A program made the position numbers and the translations under genes. 64,000 nucleotides of DNA from the IMG/VR virus record IMGVR_UViG_3300032116_000004, positions 186,001 to 250,000 of that record; one strand, 5' to 3'. The notes below the pieces were generated by a model. It did no database searches. It saw only the letters and a list, made by a program, of their open reading frames with translations, and was not told the origin of the DNA. Shown here piece after piece: positions 17,193 to 24,656 of the stretch; positions within the stretch are counted from its first letter, which is position 1, and each line of letters starts with the position of its first letter. Source of the stretch: a virus.

Positions 17193-18194
17193 ATGCGTTA
17201 TCTACTGATTGACACTGCCAACATGTTTTTCCGTGCCCGACACGTGGCTTTCCGTGCCGAGGATCCATGGGAGAAAGTGGGCTATGCCCTACACATCACC
17301 TTGAGTGCTGTGAACAAGGTGTTCAACAAATTCCAAGCGGATCATGTGATATTTGCGTTGGAAGGTCGCTCGTGGCGCAAGGATCACTATGCTCCTTACA
17401 AAAAGAATCGCGCCGATGCTCGTGCCGCGCTCACAGAACGTGAACAAGAAGAGGATCGCATGTTCTGGGAAACATTTGATGCGTTCAAAGACTATCTCAG
17501 TATCAAGACCAACTGCTCGGTGATCCGCGAACCCAATGCTGAAGCCGATGACATCATCGCACGTTGGATTGACCTACATCCCAACGACGAACATTACATC
17601 ATTTCATCTGACACTGACTTCGTGCAACTTTTGGCTGGCAATGTGCATCAATACAACGGCATTACTGACGAACTGCTCACTGTCAAAGGTATCTTTGATG
17701 CCAAGGGCAAGGAAGTGATAGACAAAAAGACCAAAGAACCCAAACGCATACCGGACCCTGAATGGTTGTTGTTTGAGAAATGCATGCGTGGCGATGTCAG
17801 CGACAATGTGTTTTCGGCCTATCCTGGTGTGAGAACCAAAGGCACTAAAAACAAAGTGGGCCTGTTGGAAGCCTTTGCTGATCGCACATCCAAAGGTTAT
17901 AATTGGAATAATCTCATGCTACAACGCTGGACTGATCACAACGGCGAAGAGCATCGTGTTTTAGACGACTACAATCGTAATCGTGCGCTGATCGATCTAC
18001 GAGCACAACCCGACACAGTAAAACTGGCTGTAGACACGGCCATACACGAGCAGATTTCACACAAAGATGTAGGACAAGTTGGTAGCCACTTCATGAAATT
18101 CTGTGGTAAATACCAACTCAACAGAGCCAGCGAACAAGCAGAACAGTTCGGACGATGGCTCAATAAAACATATCAAGGAGTTTTAAACCCATGA
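17193..18194 (+). CDS. 5'-3' exonuclease / RNase H (T4 Rnh-like)
   Basis: This 333-residue protein belongs to the FEN/5'-nuclease superfamily: LLIDTANMFFRA at the start, KDHYAPYKKNRA near residue 66, EADDIIARW near 120 and SSDTDFVQLL near 140 give the metal-binding acidic cluster, and the Gly/Lys-rich helix region follows near 210. T4-like phages use such a protein to remove RNA primers of Okazaki fragments. Start is an ATG shortly after the previous stop. Confidence 0.85.
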   Translation: MRYLLIDTANMFFRARHVAFRAEDPWEKVGYALHITLSAVNKVFNKFQADHVIFALEGRSWRKDHYAPYKKNRADARAALTEREQEEDRMFWETFDAFKDYLSIKTNCSVIREPNAEADDIIARWIDLHPNDEHYIISSDTDFVQLLAGNVHQYNGITDELLTVKGIFDAKGKEVIDKKTKEPKRIPDPEWLLFEKCMRGDVSDNVFSAYPGVRTKGTKNKVGLLEAFADRTSKGYNWNNLMLQRWTDHNGEEHRVLDDYNRNRALIDLRAQPDTVKLAVDTAIHEQISHKDVGQVGSHFMKFCGKYQLNRASEQAEQFGRWLNKTYQGVLNP

Positions 18195-18634
18195 TCCTGG
18201 CAAAACCTGTTATAGCAAACAAATACTGGATTCTCAAAGAAGACGATCAAAAAATAGGCTCCGTAGAGGCTGAAGGTGGTGTGTTCCGTGTGCGCATGTA
18301 TGATGCGGCCGAAGAATTCAAGACCATCAAAACCATAAAAAACAAAACACGAATCATATTCGAAGAACCACCTGCACAGAAAAAAACCAAAAAAGAGCAT
18401 GCGGTCAACGGCTTCGCTACAGATGCCACACCTCACAATGCTATCTATGATGTGCAACGTCGTTTGCCCATCTACACCAAGAAGAACAAATCAAAATCAT
18501 GGTTTGCCGCGGGGTGGTATCAGATCAACACCACTGGCTCGTGGGAAACTGTGTTTTGCCCCAAACTGATCTTGCTCCAACGCTACGAGTATCGCGGCCC
18601 TGCACACTCAGCCGATCAGTTCACGTTCAGTTAA
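18191..18634 (+). CDS. Conserved phage-type protein, unknown function
   Basis: A 147-residue beta-rich protein with no catalytic motif. It has a lysine-rich middle (QKKTKKE, residues 58-65). It overlaps the exonuclease gene by four bases and the next gene by one base, so it is translated in one unit with them. I recall similar small proteins next to DNA-replication genes in T4-like marine phages, but cannot name one. Confidence 0.6.
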   Translation: MILAKPVIANKYWILKEDDQKIGSVEAEGGVFRVRMYDAAEEFKTIKTIKNKTRIIFEEPPAQKKTKKEHAVNGFATDATPHNAIYDVQRRLPIYTKKNKSKSWFAAGWYQINTTGSWETVFCPKLILLQRYEYRGPAHSADQFTFS

Positions 18635-18840
18635 TGAGCCGGTTACACATCTCCAAATTCATAGATCGGGTGCAACACTTTGAACAGCGTGGTGCCCGAG
18701 ATTTCACCTGCCCGCTGGTGGATGCCAAAAATCTACACGCTGACATCACGAGATTACTGCTCGAACTAGAAGAACTGCGTGAAAAAGGCCAGCAGGGCGA
18801 ATCTCGCATAACCGTGGAGATGCAGGGCGGAAGTTTTTAA
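18634..18840 (+). CDS. Small helical protein
   Basis: A 68-residue protein of two predicted helices (LLLELEELREKGQ near residue 42). The ATG shares its first base with the preceding stop codon. No known family. Confidence 0.55.
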   Translation: MSRLHISKFIDRVQHFEQRGARDFTCPLVDAKNLHADITRLLLELEELREKGQQGESRITVEMQGGSF

Positions 18841-18846
18841 TCTACC

Positions 18847-18868
18847 CAGTTTATCATAAATAAACTGG
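18847..18868 (+). promoter_or_regulatory. Hairpin before the 18879 gene
   Basis: CCAGTTTAT and ATAAACTGG form a nine-base-pair stem with a short loop. There is no T-run; its 3' side runs into the ribosome binding site, so it may affect translation or stabilise the 5' end of a processed mRNA. Confidence 0.4.
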
Positions 18869-18878
18869 AGAGATAAAG

Positions 18879-19178
18879 ATGAGTAGACCCAAGCCCAAAG
18901 TCTTGGTCGAACTGACCAACAAATCAACTTATAAAACCGAACAGGTGCTGGCTTCAGAAGGTATCTGGGCGGTGTTCTTTGATGACAAACCTATCAACCT
19001 CAAAACGTCAAACTTCCTGGTGCAGTATCCTGGACCCAAATACAAAAAAGTAAGTTTTTCCAATCCTGGTCATGCCATCAACCTGGCCAAGAAACTCAAT
19101 CAACAATTCAAGACAGACAAGTTTTCTGTAGTGCTACTCAAATCGGGAGATAGGATCTATCCCGATGGCAAACAATAA
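18879..19178 (+). CDS. Unrecognised small protein
   Basis: A 99-residue basic protein, with a proline/lysine-rich start and a mixed alpha/beta body. GAGAG upstream gives a good ribosome site. Overlaps the next gene by 14 bases. Function unknown. Confidence 0.55.
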   Translation: MSRPKPKVLVELTNKSTYKTEQVLASEGIWAVFFDDKPINLKTSNFLVQYPGPKYKKVSFSNPGHAINLAKKLNQQFKTDKFSVVLLKSGDRIYPDGKQ

Positions 19179-19518
19179 AAGAGAAATCACCCAACGCCTG
19201 CTGGCATTGATTCCTGACCAATCAGTGAATCTCGACCATGCTTTGAAAGTCTGGTATATGAACATCAGAGACACAGGTGGCTTGCGACTCACTGCCATTG
19301 GTTATGCTGTGTTGAGGACCTTGGACATAGAATCCTGGAACATGGATCTAGATCCAAAAAAGATCAACAAGAAGACCATACTGGAACTGGATCGCAAACT
19401 ACAGTGGCCTTACTACATTGACACCAAGAAACGACAGATCATCTTTTTCTCCAGCCGCGAAGCCATGCTGGCCACACTGTATGGCGACCTGGGATCATTT
19501 CTCAAACAGTATTCTTAG
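19165..19518 (+). CDS. Unrecognised protein
   Basis: A 117-residue basic protein with helical N-terminal half and a beta-like KRQIIFFSS near residue 93. Its 3' end overlaps the convergent glycosyltransferase-like gene by 24 bases, tail to tail. Function unknown. Confidence 0.55.
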   Translation: MANNKREITQRLLALIPDQSVNLDHALKVWYMNIRDTGGLRLTAIGYAVLRTLDIESWNMDLDPKKINKKTILELDRKLQWPYYIDTKKRQIIFFSSREAMLATLYGDLGSFLKQYS

Positions 19519-20472
19519 ATCTTCAGCGGCACGACGACGTATGCTGTCAGCATAGTCACCCATGAGATAGTCAAAGTTACGATCGATTTTTTCTTTGACT
19601 CTATCAAGATCGATGTCTTGGCGCAGTGTATCAATGTTGCGTTCTATGGCACTATACATCCGGGTATCCTTGTGCTCAGTGTCATATGAATAGTCATAGA
19701 TTTCAGGATATGTGTCAAATCCCAGATTCTCAACATCTTCCATGCACAGCCGATGGCCGATGCACATGAATGGATGCCGGGCGGCGATGGCCAACAAGGT
19801 CTTTTCTGTGACGATGCCTCCCACATCTTGATAAAGGCTTTCTGTGATGATGGATGATCTAGCACTCTGATACACAGGCAACATCTTGACGAAATTGTCT
19901 ACATTGTTGAAATTGTAGGCCTGATAGGGATGTATGTCTATGGGATTGAATATCGAGTGGCTGACAAAGCCCGAAGGTTCGTGTCTCAGCAGATTGTAGA
20001 CTTCTTGCCGATATTCTCGAGCACGGCCATTGAGACAGATCCAATTGTGTCGAATGTCTTTTTTGGTAACATCTTTCCATTCAGCCCATCGGGCTTTCAG
20101 TTGATGCACCAGTTCATAACTGTGGCTAGCGAAGTTCACTATACGTATATTTCCTTGATAGATGTCTCGCAGTCTGTGATCCCAACACACGAAGATTATC
20201 TTGCTCTGTTGTTCTGGAGTGAACTGTTGTTCCAGCCAATGCAGTTCCACGCAAAGATTATCGTAAAAATGTATGAAATCCTGTGCATGGATAACCAGCC
20301 GGAAATTCTTGCGATACCAACGCTCTCGAGCGATATCAGGTAGATTGATGTTCCATCGACTGCTCACTATGGGCCTGCCCAGGGCGCAAGGAACGAACTC
20401 AAAGTCCAGTCCACGAGCCCGGAGCAACAGGATCATTTCTTTGTTAAAATTGGGTTCCGTGTAGTTGGGCAT
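19495..20472 (-). CDS. Glycosyltransferase-like protein (paralogue family member 1)
   Basis: This 325-residue protein shares a C-terminal motif with four other proteins in the window (36466, 54729, 59522, 60574): a hydroxyl/Thr-Glu-Lys site (GIVTEKTLLAI), a glycine strand, LxxLGFDTY and DYSYD. TEKxxxA/P followed by PxxxG is the nucleotide-sugar site of GT10 fucosyltransferase-like enzymes. It is probably a GT-B glycosyltransferase with unknown donor. It is transcribed against its neighbours and reads leftward from the promoter-rich zone near 20.5 kb. Confidence 0.6.
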   Translation of the reverse strand: MPNYTEPNFNKEMILLLRARGLDFEFVPCALGRPIVSSRWNINLPDIARERWYRKNFRLVIHAQDFIHFYDNLCVELHWLEQQFTPEQQSKIIFVCWDHRLRDIYQGNIRIVNFASHSYELVHQLKARWAEWKDVTKKDIRHNWICLNGRAREYRQEVYNLLRHEPSGFVSHSIFNPIDIHPYQAYNFNNVDNFVKMLPVYQSARSSIITESLYQDVGGIVTEKTLLAIAARHPFMCIGHRLCMEDVENLGFDTYPEIYDYSYDTEHKDTRMYSAIERNIDTLRQDIDLDRVKEKIDRNFDYLMGDYADSIRRRAAEDLRILFEK

Positions 20473-20483
20473 TGAATCAGGGG

Positions 20484-20512
20484 TTGACCAGGAATTAAAT
20501 TTCGGGTAAAAT
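20484..20512 (+). promoter_or_regulatory. Sigma70-type promoter
   Basis: TTGACC, 17 bp, TAAAAT. It points away from the 19495 gene and has no coding start within 100 bases before the next promoter (20583), so it may drive a short RNA or add to the next promoter. Confidence 0.6.
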
Positions 20513-20518
20513 TGTGTT

Positions 20519-20576
20519 GTAAATCAGCAACACCGCACAAATGCTAGGTTAGCAAGCACTAACTTAGTGGTTTTCT
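20519..20576 (+). ncRNA. Possible short structured RNA
   Basis: Downstream of the 20484 promoter lie three short stems (GTGTTG/CAACAC, GTTAG/CTAAC and CACTA/TAGTG), the last two sharing sequence and so mutually exclusive, followed by TTTT. No open frame is present. It could be a small RNA or an attenuator; evidence is only this pattern. Confidence 0.25.
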
Positions 20577-20582
20577 GCCCGG

Positions 20583-20612
20583 TTGACCAAAAATACCCTT
20601 TTCGGTTATAAT
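20583..20612 (+). promoter_or_regulatory. Sigma70-type promoter, leaderless type
   Basis: TTGACC, 18 bp, perfect TATAAT. The likely ATG begins only six bases after the -10 box, where transcription should start. Confidence 0.75.
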
Positions 20613-20618
20613 ATATGT

Positions 20619-20960
20619 ATGGACAGTAAAAAAACACCCCGTAAAAAGCGAGCAGATCGCACCCACATCATCTACAAGATCATGTCGGGCACAGACTTCT
20701 ACATTGGCGTCACTGCCAAGACCGAAACCACTGTGCTGAAATCGGTGCGGGTTCGCATGAACAAACATCTGTATCGTAGCAGGAGCGAAGACCGATCTTG
20801 GGCACTCTACGAAGCCTTGCGTGAGCGTGGTTCGGAGTGTTTTTGTTACTCTATCGTGGCTGTGGTGCGTGGCAAGCGAGAAGCACATCAAGTTGAGCGT
20901 GCCTTGATCCGCGAACTCCGGCCCAATTTGAATACTGACGTGCGTGAAAGGAGAGCATGA
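20619..20960 (+). CDS. GIY-YIG domain protein
   Basis: A 113-residue basic protein with THIIYKIMSGTDFYIGVTAK, the GIY-YIG core (I-Y-K then Y-I-G), followed by an arginine helix (RVRMNKHLYRS) and a glutamate in EAHQVERALIREL, which can act as the metal ligand. It is probably a small nuclease, possibly a homing or host-DNA endonuclease. I start it at the ATG six bases after the -10 box; no ribosome site is possible, so the mRNA would be leaderless. Confidence 0.7.
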   Translation: MDSKKTPRKKRADRTHIIYKIMSGTDFYIGVTAKTETTVLKSVRVRMNKHLYRSRSEDRSWALYEALRERGSECFCYSIVAVVRGKREAHQVERALIRELRPNLNTDVRERRA

Positions 20961-21112
20961 TGGGATATTTTTCTAACCTAGCCATTGACATCGAAGAGGC
21001 CTTGTTCCAAGGCGCCACCGTGGAGCAGATCGCTGAGCGATTCAACTTGTCAGTGCCGGCGGTCGCCGCCTACATCGAGCAATTGGAACAATGTGATCGT
21101 GACCCAAATTGA
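20957..21112 (+). CDS. Small helix-turn-helix-like protein
   Basis: A 51-residue protein with ATVEQIAERFNLSVPAVAAY, which reads as a helix-turn-helix of the MarR/sigma-like kind. ATG overlaps the GIY-YIG stop; AGGAG precedes. It could be a regulator of the early region. Confidence 0.5.
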   Translation: MMGYFSNLAIDIEEALFQGATVEQIAERFNLSVPAVAAYIEQLEQCDRDPN

Positions 21113-21118
21113 TTGGTG

Positions 21119-21148
21119 TTGACCAAAAATTGAATATTGCAGTATAAT
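21119..21148 (+). promoter_or_regulatory. Sigma70-type promoter
   Basis: TTGACC, 18 bp, perfect TATAAT, 25 bases upstream of the 21174 start, which has an AAGGAG site. Confidence 0.75.
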
Positions 21149-21173
21149 AAAGTAAATCGTAAAGGAGCAAAAC

Positions 21174-21407
21174 ATGGATGCTTATGAATATCAGGGTAAA
21201 TTTTATGACGGACGCCACGGCGGGGCATTTGATCGTGGATCTGCGGATTCATACTATCACCGCCCACGCCGGCCACACATCTATCTAGGAGCCACTGGAT
21301 CCAGTCCCCAAATCAACGAGGAACACATGGATCCTGCCGACGTTGAAGCCTACAATGCTGGCTATGACTACAACGAACGTTTTGGCGACAAAAAATCTTG
21401 GGACTAA
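21174..21407 (+). CDS. Small tyrosine-rich protein
   Basis: A 77-residue acidic, Tyr/Gly/Asp-rich protein without a known domain. It has its own strong promoter and an AAGGAG site, so it is likely expressed early and at high level. Confidence 0.55.
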   Translation: MDAYEYQGKFYDGRHGGAFDRGSADSYYHRPRRPHIYLGATGSSPQINEEHMDPADVEAYNAGYDYNERFGDKKSWD

Positions 21408-21416
21408 GGAATAGAT

Positions 21417-21596
21417 ATGACACTGATAGAATTTGAACAAAAACTTGAAAACTGGGAATTGGAAGACCAGTATGCTGAATACATCATGGACCATGCCGCA
21501 GGAGATCGTGTGATTTGCAACGGTGACACTTTGTTGGCGGCCATGGAAGATGGCTATCTGTTAGAAGACTTCAAAGACAGTTTGGTAACACAATGA
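21417..21596 (+). CDS. Small acidic protein
   Basis: A 59-residue, strongly acidic protein beginning MTLIEFEQKLENWE. Preceded by AAGGAATAG. It overlaps the next gene by four bases. No family recognised; it is below the size cut-off many gene finders use. Confidence 0.5.
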   Translation: MTLIEFEQKLENWELEDQYAEYIMDHAAGDRVICNGDTLLAAMEDGYLLEDFKDSLVTQ

Positions 21597-21757
21597 ACGA
21601 ATTTGAAGTGATCTTGGTGCATGAGGATCTGCGCCAAAAAGGCATAAAAAATTATACCATGCGACAAGGCAATGACTGCATCTGGGTGTCATACGGCCTT
21701 GTTGACTGCTATTATATTTTCCGTGAAGGACAGATCGTAGACATACAATTTGACTGA
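21593..21757 (+). CDS. Small protein
   Basis: A 54-residue beta-rich protein with alternating hydrophobic residues (VSYGLVDCYYIF). Start overlaps the preceding stop. Unknown function. Confidence 0.45.
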   Translation: MNEFEVILVHEDLRQKGIKNYTMRQGNDCIWVSYGLVDCYYIFREGQIVDIQFD

Positions 21758-21758
21758 A

Positions 21759-21890
21759 ATGAACACTACCAAACAACCCGCAAAGACACGCAACTGGGTA
21801 GCCAAACACAATCGGCACCGGGCTGTGGTCATGCGAGTCCGCACTTGGTATCAGCGCCAGCCCAAACATCGCAACAAGGAAGTATCATGA
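21759..21890 (+). CDS. Small arginine-rich protein
   Basis: A 43-residue, very basic protein (many Arg, Lys and His), which could bind nucleic acid. The start lies two bases after the preceding stop and its own stop overlaps the next ATG. Confidence 0.4.
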   Translation: MNTTKQPAKTRNWVAKHNRHRAVVMRVRTWYQRQPKHRNKEVS

Positions 21891-22282
21891 AGATTGGTTT
21901 TAGTTATAGCCGATGTGTGTGTGATATTGCGGAAGGCAATGTCAACATGGACGATGTGTTGATCATCATTGCCCGTACCAACTTTGACCCTCACAATGAT
22001 GAACAGTGGCAAGGTATTTGGGGCGGATATCGACATGGGGGTCATAGTCGTGCCGAATGGAACCATTGCCGAGACAGTGATGAACAACGCTACCGAGACA
22101 TCTCTTTGGAACTTTATGAATCAGGACGTCTGCATCAGCCCAGACAGTTTGGCGCACACCCTCGTCGCAGTCCGTATGTGTGGGTGGATACTGGCCCTGT
22201 TGGCCACGAACAATACCAACAACCTGAGAGTGTGCAACAGGCTTGGCAAAACTATTTGATGCTGTCAACATTGACGAGGTAA
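21887..22282 (+). CDS. Conserved phage-type protein
   Basis: A 131-residue protein starting MKIGFSYSRCVCDIAEG with VLIIIARTNFDPHND near residue 25. I recall this N-terminal pattern in T4-like marine phages, where the role is unknown. The C-terminal half is rich in Gln, His and Arg. ATG overlaps the previous stop codon. Confidence 0.6.
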   Translation: MKIGFSYSRCVCDIAEGNVNMDDVLIIIARTNFDPHNDEQWQGIWGGYRHGGHSRAEWNHCRDSDEQRYRDISLELYESGRLHQPRQFGAHPRRSPYVWVDTGPVGHEQYQQPESVQQAWQNYLMLSTLTR

Positions 22283-22284
22283 CC

Positions 22285-22662
22285 ATGGGATTCCAAAAGA
22301 AACGGGCGATGGCCAAAGATAAACTCATTGATTGGAGTCTCCAGGACAGCCGTTACATGGGGATGAAGTTCAGCGATGACTTCAAAGGATCCATTGAACG
22401 CTACCTGCTACAGGGACTCAAGCCCGGTGGTTTTGGCGAAGCCATGCTGGCCTGTGACTGGGAACGTGCTCTTTACAGTGCCGATACACACAATCGACAG
22501 GTGTTATGGGCCGTGGCCATATGGGTGCGCGAACACATGCCCGGGGGATCGTGGGGCAGTTATGAAACAGTAGAGGCATGGTGCCGCGATGAAGATGGTC
22601 GCCGCAGTGAGTTTCTCAATGCGTGGGAAAAAGAACGAGTTTGGTTAACATTAGTGAAATAA
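22285..22662 (+). CDS. Unrecognised protein
   Basis: A 125-residue protein rich in tryptophan and charged residues, probably helical (KKRAMAKDKLIDW near the start). GAGGTAAC precedes the ATG by the right distance. Unknown function. Confidence 0.55.
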   Translation: MGFQKKRAMAKDKLIDWSLQDSRYMGMKFSDDFKGSIERYLLQGLKPGGFGEAMLACDWERALYSADTHNRQVLWAVAIWVREHMPGGSWGSYETVEAWCRDEDGRRSEFLNAWEKERVWLTLVK

Positions 22663-22671
22663 GGAGCAGTC

Positions 22672-22890
22672 ATGGATGATAGACTTTACAATGTAGTGAA
22701 AAATCGATGCCAGTGCCGTCAGTGTGATGACATCATCGAATCCAAGCATAGACACGATTTTGTGCGATGCCGGTGTGGCGCTATCTTTACCGATGGTGGA
22801 ACAGCCTACATCCGTAGAGGAGCCAGAGATCTTGGCGACATCATTGACCTTTCTGAATACCAACTCAAGGAGTTAAACCATGGAGTATAA
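22672..22890 (+). CDS. Zinc-ribbon protein
   Basis: A 72-residue protein with two cysteine pairs, CQCRQCDD near residue 13 and CRCG near 33, spaced as a zinc ribbon. GGAGCA precedes the ATG. It overlaps the next gene by 11 bases. A protein- or RNA-binding adaptor is likely. Confidence 0.6.
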   Translation: MDDRLYNVVKNRCQCRQCDDIIESKHRHDFVRCRCGAIFTDGGTAYIRRGARDLGDIIDLSEYQLKELNHGV

Positions 22891-23110
22891 GATCGACGGA
22901 CTCACCCGGAAGCAAGTGGCCTTGTTGGACATCATGTGGACCTTGGATGATGAACAATCAGTTGAAAACTTTGTGCGCAGTCTTCCACGTGCTGACCAAC
23001 AACAGGCCCAAAGCCTTAAAACTCTGTTGATACACGAGATGATGGAAGAATTCCTTGAAGGTATCACAGAGTTTCCTGACGCACAAGAAATCATCCAACG
23101 GGTAAAATGA
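22880..23110 (+). CDS. Small helical protein
   Basis: A 76-residue, acidic, fully helical protein. It sits in a chain of overlapping small genes and shares four bases with the next one. No family recognised. Confidence 0.55.
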   Translation: MEYKIDGLTRKQVALLDIMWTLDDEQSVENFVRSLPRADQQQAQSLKTLLIHEMMEEFLEGITEFPDAQEIIQRVK

Positions 23111-23811
23111 TGCTACATTTCCAAACTATCTATACTGTCAATCAGGGTCGTTCCAGACTCAAAGGCAATCGTTATGACAGCCCGTGGCATAGGCATCGTG
23201 ATGATGGTGCCAGCCGAGATGGCGATGAGATGTCAGTGTTCACTTTTAGCAAACAGGCCCAGGCCGAAAGCCAATGCAACTTAGATCACTGTTTGACCGT
23301 GGCCCGAGACCATGCCATGAGCCTGCTGGTCATAACTCCCAACAGGATCCAAGTAGGTGGTGACGGTGATGGCCCCAAAGCACACAACACCGCTGATGTC
23401 CTATTCACGAAATCTTGGCTGAGAGAGCACAATGATTGGTTAGAATCAACTTCCGATATCGCACCAAAGATCGAAGAAAGCCAACACGGGCAGTTCCTAG
23501 ATTTCTACACTTATCGCAGGAGCGTCTGTGTGCAGGAACATCAAGGAGTATACGATGTGGTCACAGGCCAACGCATAAAACCTCGCCGTGAAATCATCGA
23601 ACGCATGTGGGCCTTGGGTTTCGCCGCATATCGTGGTAGACCTCTGACCATGGCTCGTCCACGCTGGGCCGGCGAGCGTGAAGAACTAGAGGAAATCACT
23701 GCCTTGGCTGATCGCTATTGGACCAGGCGCAGTCGCAGTGATGCTGCCAAGAAACTGGTGTCAACATTCACATCGATCAATCGCTACTGTGCATGGCCCG
23801 GTGCATGGTAA
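23107..23811 (+). CDS. Unrecognised 234-residue protein
   Basis: This Arg/His-rich protein has no motif I recognise. A Tyr-Arg-Gly-Arg-Pro segment near residue 178 and an amphipathic helix (DAAKKLVSTF) at the end are visible. The start overlaps the previous stop. Confidence 0.55.
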   Translation: MMLHFQTIYTVNQGRSRLKGNRYDSPWHRHRDDGASRDGDEMSVFTFSKQAQAESQCNLDHCLTVARDHAMSLLVITPNRIQVGGDGDGPKAHNTADVLFTKSWLREHNDWLESTSDIAPKIEESQHGQFLDFYTYRRSVCVQEHQGVYDVVTGQRIKPRREIIERMWALGFAAYRGRPLTMARPRWAGEREELEEITALADRYWTRRSRSDAAKKLVSTFTSINRYCAWPGAW

Positions 23812-23824
23812 AAGGAGCATGACA

Positions 23825-24211
23825 ATGATACACAGCAATAAAAAGGATCTACGCAACTGGAGATTCCTGGGCATGGAGATGGAAGCCCTGGGCACCAGAC
23901 TGGATGCGGCCAGACAGTCTCTTAGCAGTGCCGACTCTGCATGGGCTCGGTGGTATTGGACTGAAACTGTAGACCGACTGATGTTGCAATGGCGTAGCCT
24001 ACCGATCATGCACGATGGCGATGCTACCATGACACAGATGCCGCGTTGGTCCATCAACTACGAATGGTGGGAAAGCTCAACTGAGGTTGGTTACACTGGC
24101 TTGGAAGGGCTAACTGACAGTCTGTTTGACAAGATATTCCGAGCAGAAGATCTAGATGCAGTATGGCGACGGCATAGAGATACCAGATTGATGAAGTGCA
24201 ACTGTCAATGA
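23825..24211 (+). CDS. Unrecognised tryptophan-rich protein
   Basis: A 128-residue protein rich in Trp, Arg and Asp. I chose the second of two close ATGs because AAAGGAG is eight bases upstream of it. Overlaps the next gene by four bases. Confidence 0.5.
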   Translation: MIHSNKKDLRNWRFLGMEMEALGTRLDAARQSLSSADSAWARWYWTETVDRLMLQWRSLPIMHDGDATMTQMPRWSINYEWWESSTEVGYTGLEGLTDSLFDKIFRAEDLDAVWRRHRDTRLMKCNCQ

Positions 24212-24438
24212 CACAGTATGAATCGTGGCCACCGCCAGACTGGCCCGAAGTGGTCATAACCTGGAGAACCATGTTAGACTATTCAGATTACAGTCCCAAC
24301 ATGATCATGCATTGGATAGACAACGCCCCTGGCGGTCGTTATCATTTGCATGGATTCCAAGCCACAGAAGGATTCGCTTTCCGTTTTGAACGACCAGAGG
24401 ACGCTGTTATGTTTGCATTGAGGTGGCTAACAATTTAG
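24208..24438 (+). CDS. Small protein with shared C-terminal motif
   Basis: A 76-residue protein whose end, GFAFRFERPEDAVMFALRW, resembles the ends of the proteins at 50148 and 50384 (F-F-x-N/P-x-D-A-x-x-F-x-L-K/R). This suggests a small paralogous family with a common C-terminal fold. Function unknown. Confidence 0.55.
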   Translation: MTQYESWPPPDWPEVVITWRTMLDYSDYSPNMIMHWIDNAPGGRYHLHGFQATEGFAFRFERPEDAVMFALRWLTI

Positions 24439-24470
24439 CGGCATACATCCAAGGGCACCATAATTAACAA

Positions 24471-24656
24471 ATGTCTAACTACATTATTTCTTTTATTTTT
24501 TTTGTCATCGGAATCTTTTTCAAGTATCATTCCTCAAATCTGACCATGGGAAGTTTACGAGACATGGGACCCGGATTCTATCCCGACATGATATCTAACT
24601 TACTCATCATCATTGCGATATTGATCGCGGCAAAACAGGCAATATGGAAATCATAA
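24471..24656 (+). CDS. tctB: TctB-like small subunit of tripartite tricarboxylate transporter (short form)
   Basis: A 61-residue membrane protein that matches only the first part of TctB: a hydrophobic N-terminal helix, then MGPGFYPDMISN (the conserved G-x-FP region) and a second helix. Full TctB has four helices and about 150 residues, so this is a natural short form or a truncated copy. It overlaps tctA by 13 bases, in the usual B-A order of tct operons. The helices should sit in the inner membrane. Confidence 0.72.
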   Translation: MSNYIISFIFFVIGIFFKYHSSNLTMGSLRDMGPGFYPDMISNLLIIIAILIAAKQAIWKS

